DNA of 64,000 nucleotides from CAVPWP01 sp963709395 (GTDB taxonomy: Bacteria > Pseudomonadota > Alphaproteobacteria > Rhodobacterales > Rhodobacteraceae). A program made the position numbers and the translations under genes. This document shows, in pieces, positions 26,354-33,863 of this stretch. The stretch covers positions 186,001 through 250,000 of the forward strand of contig CAVPWP010000013.1 in assembly GCA_963709395.1 (NCBI GenBank), written 5' to 3'. The notes beneath the pieces are model-generated. The model worked only from the letters and a program-made list of their open reading frames with translations. It had not been told where the DNA came from and made no database searches. Every line of letters begins with the position of its first letter. Within the stretch, counting starts at the first letter, position 1.

Positions 26354-27217
26354 ATGCCTGTTCCAGATCCTCCTTTCAACCAAAGGACTCGTCGCAAGAA
26401 AGACAGGCGCCAGATCGCACTCGGGATCTGGTCCACGTTGAAGCAATCCGAGATAGGGTCGCACTGCGCGAGTGTCGGATTTTTCGGTTTCCTTTCCGTG
26501 TTTCCCATCCTGGCGGTTTTCGTGCTGATCTACGGACTCGCGTTTTCGCCGTCCGAGATCGAGGCGCAGTTCACCACACTTCGCCAACTCCTGCCGGTCA
26601 GCGTGTACCAGCTGCTGGATGCGCAGTTGAAGCAGCTCGCTTCAAGCCCGGTCTCGCATCTCACGATCGGGTTGCTCTTTTCAACCCTGGTGGCGCTTTA
26701 CATGGGATCACGCGGTATCAAGTACCTGATCCTTCTGCTCAACGCCGCCTATCGCCAGACCCCGTCGCGCGGTTTTCTGAACCGGACCCTGGTGGCCGTC
26801 GCGTTGACACTGGGGGCATTGTTTCTTTTCATCCTCTGCCTCGCAGCGCTTGCCCTGTTCCCGCTGCTGAGCGCGCATCTTCCTTTCCCCAAAGCCATGA
26901 AGGACCTGGCGCTATGGGCGCGATGGCCCTTTCTCATGGGGGTCGTCTTTGGGAGCTTCCTTGTACTCTACAGGTTCGGCCCGGACGGCGACGCGCCAAC
27001 CTGGGGGAAACTTGTTCCCGGAGCGGCGTTTGCGACCTTGTCGTGGATGCTCCTTTCGGTAGGGTTTTCCTACTATGTGAGCCACTTCAGCCGTTACAAC
27101 GTGACCTTCGGCACTCTCTCGGCCGGTGTCGTCCTGATGCTCTGGATTTACTATACGGCCTTCACGATTGCTCTGGGCGCGGCCTTGAACTCTGAAATTG
27201 ACCGTGGCTCGCGATAG
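26354..27217 (+). CDS. YihY/virulence factor BrkB family membrane protein
   Basis: A 287-residue protein with six hydrophobic segments. The family hallmarks are GSHCASVGFFGFLSVFPILAVFVLIYG (TM1), the TFGTLSAGVVLMLWIYYT stretch near residue 260 and the final ALGAALNSEIDR. The molecular function of YihY/BrkB proteins is not settled; transporter-like roles have been proposed. GGAGGA 11 nt upstream supports ATG 26354; an in-frame ATG at 26312 lacks a comparable site. The basic N terminus (QRTRRKKDRR) should stay cytoplasmic. Confidence 0.88.
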   Translation: MPVPDPPFNQRTRRKKDRRQIALGIWSTLKQSEIGSHCASVGFFGFLSVFPILAVFVLIYGLAFSPSEIEAQFTTLRQLLPVSVYQLLDAQLKQLASSPVSHLTIGLLFSTLVALYMGSRGIKYLILLLNAAYRQTPSRGFLNRTLVAVALTLGALFLFILCLAALALFPLLSAHLPFPKAMKDLALWARWPFLMGVVFGSFLVLYRFGPDGDAPTWGKLVPGAAFATLSWMLLSVGFSYYVSHFSRYNVTFGTLSAGVVLMLWIYYTAFTIALGAALNSEIDRGSR

Positions 27218-27689
27218 GGTCAGCGCGGGACCCGCTCCGGGCGTTTGAGCCCTACTGCCAGAAAACGCGCTCGCCGGATCAACCTGCAGTCGCGCTGGTC
27301 GTCAAGTCGGATCGCGGCGGATGCAGCGAAAGCCGATACGGCTCATTCCGCTCGCCGTGCGAGAACACGCCCGTTCCCGGGCTGGACGAAGTGCCCGGCG
27401 CCGTCGATGCGGCGACGACCATCTGACTGACACCACCGCGTCCGGTGAAGAACGACTGGAACACCATCGTTGCGGGGGAGGTCATGAAGTCGGAATGAAA
27501 CTCATGCCCCGGGAAGTCCGCTTGTGGAGATGCGGCGGCCGCCGTATCCTCGATCTGACCCAACATGCCGAACAAGAAATCAGCTTTTTTGACAACGGCC
27601 ATCACGCTCGGATCTTGATTGGCATCAAGGCGGGCGCGGGTTTGAAGCTCTACTATCAATATAAATTCAACCAACCGAGGAAGAGATCA
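27218..27689. other. gene-free stretch
   Basis: About 470 nt with no supportable gene. A 131-codon minus-strand open frame lacks a family match or ribosome binding site. The last 50 nt are notably AT-rich and probably hold the promoter of the small secreted protein. Confidence 0.45.
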
Positions 27690-27998
27690 ATGAAGCGCAT
27701 ATCAACCCTCGCCTGTGCCGGCATGCTCGCTGCGACACCGTTTCACTTTGCCCTTGCACAAGACGCTCAGCAAGCCGGTGTTATGGCGGTGATCGAGAAC
27801 GTCTTTCCGGGCTACACCGATCCGGGCTACGCTGATTGCATTCTGCAGAATGCCGACGCCTCGCAAGCCGAACGGATTGCCAATGCCGGAGAATCCGGAA
27901 GCTACCGTGCCGCCGAAGAACCCCTGAAGGAAGTCGCGAGGAAGAACACGACGCAGGAGTGCATCATCTCCGCGGGTCTGCCGAGGTTCCCGCTTTAA
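27690..27998 (+). CDS. small secreted protein of unknown function
   Basis: A 102-residue protein with a clean Sec signal peptide (KRISTLACAGMLAATPFHFALA, cleavage likely before QDAQ). The mature 79 residues contain two cysteines about 46 residues apart (YADCILQN and TQECIISA), which could form a periplasmic disulfide. ATG 27690 has GAGGAAG seven nt upstream. Homologous-looking small secreted proteins occur in Roseobacter genomes, but none with a role I know. Base composition is less GC-rich than the core genes. Confidence 0.65.
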   Translation: MKRISTLACAGMLAATPFHFALAQDAQQAGVMAVIENVFPGYTDPGYADCILQNADASQAERIANAGESGSYRAAEEPLKEVARKNTTQECIISAGLPRFPL

Positions 27999-28182
27999 GG
28001 GCCACTTGGTCGCGGCAGCTTTGCCCGGCCGGACAGTCTTCCGAGTGTTTCGGCCAGATGTTGACTCCGGGCCCGATGCGGGTCCGGAGCGACGTCATCC
28101 GGTTGGAGCTTTTCTTCTCAAACCGGGGCCTTCCCTTCGCACCGGCTGATTTCAGGTCTTCACGGGATGACAGCCGCCGGGA

Positions 28183-28755
28183 TCACGACGCGCCAGAGCC
28201 GTTCTTGTCCTGTTTTTCGACCACATCCTCGGTCTTGTTGCCTTGCGTGTGGCGCCGCCCGGTCTCTGTCATGACGTAGACCATGACAGATCCCGTCCAA
28301 CTGAAGGTGAACAACCCGGAAATCGCGATCATCGGCCCGATGAGGCGCCAGGATTCCGGCAACACGACATCCGCGGCGCCCAAGGTGGTGTATGATTCCA
28401 GCACGAAGTAGAAGGTATCGCGAAACCCGCTGATCAATCCCAGCCACCAGATAGGGAGGGTCCAGATCAGGGTTTCCATCAAGTGCACGCTGGCCAGCAG
28501 GGCGATCGTCACACCAACCAGGAAGCTGACGCGCCAGTGCGCCGTGTTTGGCCCGAACCGCGCGAACCTGACCGCGAAGAATTTCGTGACAACGCCCATG
28601 CACCAGCCGTGCACCGCGATGATCAACACCAGAATGAGCAACCCGAATCCGAGTTCGGTGATCAGCTCGACCTCTTTCAAGCTTGAGACCACCGTCGTTC
28701 CGACTGTGTTCAGAACAGGTTCGACCGTGTCCCTGACTACGCCGTCGTCTGCCAT
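28183..28755 (-). CDS. two-TM pore-loop ion channel protein
   Basis: A 190-residue protein from ATG 28755 (MADDGVVRDTVEPV). Hydrophobic segments LGFGLLILVLIIAVHGW and VSFLVGVTIALLASVHLM precede a P-loop-like stretch, YFVLESYTTLGAADVVLP, and a last helix ISGLFTFSWTGSVMVYVM. This pattern is found in proteins annotated as ion channel or two-pore potassium channel family, but the filter reads TTLGA rather than the potassium signature TVGYG. Potassium selectivity is therefore doubtful. An in-frame ATG at 28797 is possible. The C terminus is charged. Confidence 0.65.
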   Translation of the reverse strand: MADDGVVRDTVEPVLNTVGTTVVSSLKEVELITELGFGLLILVLIIAVHGWCMGVVTKFFAVRFARFGPNTAHWRVSFLVGVTIALLASVHLMETLIWTLPIWWLGLISGFRDTFYFVLESYTTLGAADVVLPESWRLIGPMIAISGLFTFSWTGSVMVYVMTETGRRHTQGNKTEDVVEKQDKNGSGAS

Positions 28756-29059
28756 AGCAAAATCCAATCTTGGCGAAGCGTCCAAACCACGCTTCATTGA
28801 TCATGCCGCGGGGCGACCCGGTGCGCTGCGACAACTCAACCAGCTGTCCGGAAGGATCCGCCTTGCCGCCCCTCTTGCCTTTGCTTACTCCGGCAATCAA
28901 GCCCCATGGGCACCCTTCCTCCCGATCGCATCACAGGGGCTGCGATTGGCAAAGGCAGCCCTCATCGCGCAGGCTCGACGATCAGGTTTCGTCTTGTCCA
29001 CATCGTAAACTCAAAGGCGGTCCGCTTGGAGATCGTCGCTCCATGACGGCAGATGATAT

Positions 29060-30370
29060 ATGCAGAATTTGACATCACTGGCGCGGAAGTCCGTTTCAGA
29101 GACCCGTGCGATGGCCGCCCTTGCGGTGCTGTCGATTCTGGTCGGCATGGCCGCCGGGCTGATCGGAGCCGCGTTCCGCTATTCCCTCGAGCGCGCAGAT
29201 GCCTTCCGGGCGATGGTTGTGGCCGAGACAAGTGCCTATCCCATTCTTGGCCCGCTGATGATGATGGCCGGGGCCGCCCTGGCCACGGGGTTGGCCGCAT
29301 GGCTTGTCCGTCGTTTCTCGCCCGATGCGGCGGGAAGCGGCATCCCGCATGTCGAGGCAGTGCTGGACGGGTCTCTCGAACCGGCGCCCGCGCGCCTGAT
29401 CCCGGTGAAATTCGTTGGCGGCGTTCTGGCGATTGGCAGCGGCCTGGCGCTTGGGCGCGAGGGGCCGAGCGTCCAGATGGGTGTCACGGCCGCGAATGTT
29501 ATCGGCGGCCTCTTTCGCCGCGACTTGGACGACCGCCGCGCCTTGATCGCCGGCGGTGCCGGAGCAGGTCTTGCAACGGCCTTCAACGCGCCGGGCGCCG
29601 GGGCGATCTTCGTGCTCGAGGAACTGGTGGGCCGCTTCGATCCGCGTATCGCATTGGTGGCCCTTGGCGCGTCGGCGGGTGCGATCTCGGTCTCGCGCGG
29701 CGTGATGGGCAATTCCCTGGATTTCAAGGTGTCGGATCTTGCCTCCGGCGGTGCCGCAGAGCTGATCCTGTTTCTCATTCTTGGGCTCTTCGTTGGGTTG
29801 CTTTCCGTAGCCCATAATCGCGGGCTGCTCGCCACTCTTTCGCTCGTCGCGCGGATCAAGGGACCAATCGAGTACAAGGCCGCGGGCATTGGCGCCGTCG
29901 TGGGGCTGCTGGCCTGGAGTACGCCGCACCTTGTGGGTGGCGGCGACAACATCACCCAGAGCGCTCTGAACGGGGAATTTCTGCTTGTCGCCCTTCCTGC
30001 AATCTTCTTGTTCCGTCTGGTGCTGGGGGCGGCGTCTTACGCCGCAGGCACGCCGGGCGGCCTGTTCGCCCCCCTGATGGCTTTGGGCGCGGTCTCGGGC
30101 CTGGCGTTCGGCCTTGTTGTGGACATGGCGATACCTGGTCTTGCGGTGCGTCCTGAAGCCTTCGTCTTCGTCGGCATGGCAGCTTTCGTGGTCGGTTCGG
30201 TCCGTGCCCCTTTGACCGGGATGGTTCTGGTCATTGAAATGACGGGTAGCTCCACGCTCCTCTTGCCGCTCCTTGCCGGCTGTTTCGGCTCCATGCTGGC
30301 AGCCGAGACCCTGCGTGATGCCCCGATCTATGAGGCCCTGAAGGCGCGGGCCGCCAAGTCGGTGCGGTGA
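29060..30370 (+). CDS. ClC-family chloride/proton antiporter
   Basis: A 436-residue channel-fold protein with all ClC landmarks: GSGIPHVE (residues 92-99), GREGPSVQ with gating Glu134, AIFVLEEL with the proton-path Glu (187/188) and GTPGGLFAPLMALGA (near 330). The C-terminal DAPIYEAL may supply the anion-coordinating Tyr. The presence of both glutamates predicts a Cl-/H+ exchanger rather than a passive channel. It has no CBS domain. It is followed 50 nt later by another multipass membrane gene on the same strand. Confidence 0.9.
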   Translation: MQNLTSLARKSVSETRAMAALAVLSILVGMAAGLIGAAFRYSLERADAFRAMVVAETSAYPILGPLMMMAGAALATGLAAWLVRRFSPDAAGSGIPHVEAVLDGSLEPAPARLIPVKFVGGVLAIGSGLALGREGPSVQMGVTAANVIGGLFRRDLDDRRALIAGGAGAGLATAFNAPGAGAIFVLEELVGRFDPRIALVALGASAGAISVSRGVMGNSLDFKVSDLASGGAAELILFLILGLFVGLLSVAHNRGLLATLSLVARIKGPIEYKAAGIGAVVGLLAWSTPHLVGGGDNITQSALNGEFLLVALPAIFLFRLVLGAASYAAGTPGGLFAPLMALGAVSGLAFGLVVDMAIPGLAVRPEAFVFVGMAAFVVGSVRAPLTGMVLVIEMTGSSTLLLPLLAGCFGSMLAAETLRDAPIYEALKARAAKSVR

Positions 30371-30420
30371 TGCAGTGCTGCCTCACCCGCAAAGCCAGCG
30401 GAATCTGAAAGGTGGTCGCC

Positions 30421-31164
30421 ATGAGTGCAATCATGGGCACTTTCCTCGGCATCCTCGCGTTGTGCATGGTCCACATCCTCTCGGGCGCGGACGTTGTGCA
30501 GCGGCGACGGTGGACGCCAACGCTTCTGTCGTTGGCAGCCGGGATCAGCGTCAGCTACATTTTCATGGAGCTCCTGCCGGACCTGGTTGAACGGCAAGAG
30601 GCCATCGAACAGGCCGGTTTCCTGCCGATGCTGGACAGGCACGTCTATATCTTTTCGATGCTCGGACTGATCATTGCGTTCTGGGTGGAAGTCGTTTCCA
30701 GGAGATCGCGACGACGCCAGCGCGATGCCGGCAAGGCCGACCACACAAGCAATGCTGTGTTCAAACTCGGCGTCTTGTCTTCGGTCGTTGAAAACCTTGC
30801 AATCGGCTTTGCCGTGGGCAGCCCCGGAGACAATGCAGTCGAACCACTCTGGTTGTTCGTAGTGGCGATCGGTCTGCATTTCCTGGTCGATGACCATTCC
30901 TTGTCAGAGCATCACGGACCACCATATCGGCGCTTCGGTCGCTGGTGGCTGGTGGCCGCACTGGGGGGCGGGTGGTTCCTGGGGGCCGCTTTCGGGCTGA
31001 GACTTCCCGACGTCGTTCTGGCCCTTGCACTGGCCTATATCTCCGGTGGAACAATCCTGAATACGCTGCGGCACGAACTGCCGGATACGAACCGTTCTCC
31101 CGATGTGTTTGCTTTCGCGATGGGAGCAGCCGCCTATACGGTCTTGCTGCTGGCGCAGGGATGA
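30421..31164 (+). CDS. multipass membrane protein, ZIP-like, function unknown
   Basis: A 247-residue protein with seven or so hydrophobic segments. SLAAGISVSYIFMELLPDLVE and GGTILNTLRHELPD recall ZIP metal transporters, which place a conserved HELP-type motif at a helix end. However, the canonical HNFxDG motif of TM4 is not visible; VENLAIGFAVG and LHFLVDDHSLSEHHG stand there instead. ATG 30421 is used. It may form a unit with the ClC gene 50 nt upstream. Zinc transport is only a guess. Confidence 0.6.
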   Translation: MSAIMGTFLGILALCMVHILSGADVVQRRRWTPTLLSLAAGISVSYIFMELLPDLVERQEAIEQAGFLPMLDRHVYIFSMLGLIIAFWVEVVSRRSRRRQRDAGKADHTSNAVFKLGVLSSVVENLAIGFAVGSPGDNAVEPLWLFVVAIGLHFLVDDHSLSEHHGPPYRRFGRWWLVAALGGGWFLGAAFGLRLPDVVLALALAYISGGTILNTLRHELPDTNRSPDVFAFAMGAAAYTVLLLAQG

Positions 31165-31618
31165 TCCGGCCGCGTCTCTGCAATTCGCATCACGGCCGGA
31201 CGTTGCCGCGACACGGACGTCGAACCGAGTTCCCGCCGGCGATGATGGCGTTGATCAGGTCTGCGACGGCCCGGTGCTTTTTCGTTTGGAGGTCGGTGCC
31301 GACGGCGTTCTCATGGGATGCGGCGGCGTCGCGGAGGACCCACCAGGATCTCGTTCTCGGGAAGCAAGAGGTGCCACCAGACATTTGGCGGGCACGTCCC
31401 ACCCAGCCGATGTTCAAGACCTGCCGCACGGACGCAGGCCAGTCCGGGACGGAAGTTCGAGCGATCATTGGACGCCTGCGCCGGGACAGACCGGCCGGAA
31501 GGCGCGCCTCTCGACCGGTCCCGGAACCCGGGGCGCAGCGACCGGGGGTTACGGCTCTCCGGCGTTACGTGCATCATCGGTCGATGATTTTCTTCATTCT
31601 CCCCACGGCCGCTTCAAC
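31165..31618. other. gene-free stretch
   Basis: About 450 GC-rich nt upstream of the transglutaminase gene. Several frames are open on both strands, as expected at this GC content, but none has a recognisable family, ribosome binding site or continuation. I see no inverted repeats or transposase remains. Confidence 0.45.
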
Positions 31619-32425
31619 ATGCGTGTGAGCATCGGGTGTCGCCTGCGCTACAGCCTGCCGCAGCCGACGCCGCTGATCGCGATCCTGAATGTCCACTACT
31701 CGCGCTTCGCGGATCTCGAGCGGGCCGACTATCTCGTCACCTCGCCCAGCGTTCCGCTCGAAAGCTATCGGGACGGTTTCGGCAACTGGTGCACCCGGCT
31801 TGTGGCGCCGGCAGGCGACTTTACCTTGTCCACGGACGGTGTGTTCCGCGACACGGGCCAGCGCGATCCGGTATCGCCCCACGCGCAGCAACACGCCGTC
31901 GAGGACCTGCCGTCCGACACGCTGGTGTTCCTGCAGGGCAGCCGGTACTGCGACACCGATCTTCTGTCGGAAGAAGCCTGGCGTCTTTTCGAGGGAACCA
32001 AGCCGGGGTGGGCGCGGGTTCAGGCGATCTGCGACTTCGTGCATGGGCATGTCTCCTTCGACTACATGCAGGCAAAGGCGACGCGCACCGCCTCGCAGAC
32101 CATGGCCGAGCGGCAGGGCGTGTGTCGGGACTTCGCCCATCTCGCGGTTGCGCTGTGTCGCTGCATGAACATCCCGGCCCGCTACTGCACCGGATACCTG
32201 AGCGACATCGGCGAGCCCGAGCCGCATCCGCCCGGGGACTTCGCCGCGTGGATGGAGGTCTTCCTGGGCGGTGAATGGCGGATGTTCGACCCGCGCAACA
32301 ACACGCCCCGGATCGCCCGGATCCTGATCGCGCGCGGGCGCGATGCGGCCGATGTGCCGCTGACCCAGACCTTCGGTCCGAACACGTTGATGGACTTCAA
32401 GGTCTGGACCGACGAACTGGCCTGA
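31619..32425 (+). CDS. transglutaminase-like family protein
   Basis: A 268-residue protein with an N-terminal beta-rich domain and a transglutaminase-like core. ASQTMAERQGVCRDFAHLAVALCR supplies the catalytic Cys, and YCTGYL, the AWMEVFLGGEWRMFDPRNN segment and RIARILIARGRDAADV follow, as in bacterial homologues. The residue before AW, usually His in papain-like transglutaminases, is Ala here (DFAAW). Some bacterial subgroups share this, so activity as protease, ligase or neither is open. ATG 31619 is chosen because upstream sequence is non-homologous. It is monocistronic. Confidence 0.82.
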   Translation: MRVSIGCRLRYSLPQPTPLIAILNVHYSRFADLERADYLVTSPSVPLESYRDGFGNWCTRLVAPAGDFTLSTDGVFRDTGQRDPVSPHAQQHAVEDLPSDTLVFLQGSRYCDTDLLSEEAWRLFEGTKPGWARVQAICDFVHGHVSFDYMQAKATRTASQTMAERQGVCRDFAHLAVALCRCMNIPARYCTGYLSDIGEPEPHPPGDFAAWMEVFLGGEWRMFDPRNNTPRIARILIARGRDAADVPLTQTFGPNTLMDFKVWTDELA

Positions 32426-32695
32426 TCTGGCTCCCGTTCGGCGCGCACCATCGCAAATCATGACGCCAGCACCGATATGATCGTTACCGATGCCAAGTAT
32501 CCCGCTCCGGAATGGATGCGGAACTGCGGACCGGTTGATCAAGGGATGCATGACATGTCCTTCAAGGACCGGAGCGCGAAGGCTATCGTCCATTGAATGA
32601 GAGATGCTATATCGACATGCTGAAGCATCCTCATGGGAGCCGCATGTAATTTCCAACGCAACCTCTCTTGCCTTGGAATCAATGATACGAGGAAA

Positions 32696-32785
32696 TGGCG
32701 GAGAGACAGGGATTCGAACCCTGGGTGGACTTGCGCCCACAACGGTTTTCGAGACCGCCCCGTTCGACCACTCCGGCACCTCTCC
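32696..32785 (-). tRNA. tRNA-Ser(CGA)
   Basis: The minus strand folds as a class II tRNA: acceptor GGAGAGG/CTCTCC, anticodon stem-loop GCGGT CTCGAAA ACCGT with anticodon CGA, long variable arm TGTGGGCGCAAGTCCACC, T-arm CAGGGTTCGAATCCCTG. CCA is encoded (TGG at 32696-32698). It decodes UCG. About 270 nt on one side and 220 nt on the other hold no gene. Confidence 0.95.
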
Positions 32786-33004
32786 GCGGGGTGTGGCGGC
32801 ATGTAAGCCAGTTGTCGGGGCGCTGCAACCGGATTTTCACGGGCGGTCCGAAAGCGAAAGGCGCCGTAGGCTATACTCTTCTCCCGACCAACTGCGGGGC
32901 AGCCCCTTCACGGTAAATTCCCCGTCAGGATGGCCCGGCCGACCCTTGGATTACGGGACCCTAACGTCTACTCTTGTGATGAGATCAAAACTGGACATCG
33001 CTTC

Positions 33005-33854
33005 ATGCCTTTCGCACTTCCCCGCGCCACCACCTTCGCCATCGCCCTTGCCGGGGCCGTCGCCGCGGCGACACTGCCCGCCCGCGCAGAGGTCGCGCCC
33101 GAGGTCGAGGCCCTGCTCGACGCGATGGATATGCGCGGGCTGCTGGAGGTCATGCACCTAGAGGGGCAGGACTACGGCACCATGCTCGAGGACGAGCTCT
33201 TTCCCGGACGGGGCGGGGCGGCCTGGTCGGCCATCGTGTCGCAGACCTATGACCCCAACGTGATGTACGACCGCTTCGCCGACCCGCTTTTCCGACGAGC
33301 TCGAGGGCGAGGACGTGGCGCAGATGACCGAGTTCTTCGCCTCGGACATCGGCCAGCGCATCGTCGCCTACGAGATCACCGCGCGCGAGGCGCTGCTCGA
33401 GGAGGGGATCGAGGAAGCCGCACAGGAGACGCTGCGCCTTCGCGAGGCCGAGGGGGACCCGCGTCTTGCTCTGGTGCGCGAGTTCGTCGAGGCCAACGAC
33501 CTTGTGGAATCGAACGTCATGGGCGCGATGAACGCCAATTATGCCTTCTACATCGGGCTGATGGATGGCAACGCCTTTCCCCGACAGATGAGCGAGCAGG
33601 ACATCCTGACGGACGTCTGGAGCCAGGAGGACGAGATCCGCGCGGACACCGAGGAATGGGTGCATTCCTATCTTCTGATGGCCTACCAGCCGCTGAGCGA
33701 CGAGGACCTGCAAACCTATATCGACATGGCGCGGACTGACGAGGGGCGGGCGTTGAACCGCGCGCTCTTCGCCGCCTTCGACGAGGTCTTCACCGATATT
33801 TCGGCCACGCTGGGCCTTGCCTCGGCGCGGTTCATCGCCGGGCAGGATCTCTGA
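33005..33854 (+). CDS. DUF2059 domain secreted protein, frameshifted
   Basis: ATG 33005 begins a signal peptide (FAIALAGAVAAATLPARA). VEALLDAMDMRGLLEVMHLEGQDYG follows. The frame breaks in a run of four T (33288-33291), where FADPL should continue SDELEGEDVAQMTEFFASDIGQRI as found in the next frame. The remaining helical sequence up to FIAGQDL, with TYIDMARTDEGRALNRALFAAF near the end, fits DUF2059, a periplasmic helical family without known function. The locus is 850 nt, one base too long; restored it encodes 282 residues. A TPR-sulfotransferase gene follows after 9 nt. Confidence 0.78.
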
Positions 33855-33863
33855 GCGGCCGCG

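Noticed and set aside
27279..27674. A 131-codon minus-strand open frame
   Set aside because: No ribosome binding site, no family resemblance and unconvincing composition.
31165..31618. Possible insertion-sequence remnant
   Set aside because: No transposase motif, terminal inverted repeats or target duplication could be seen.
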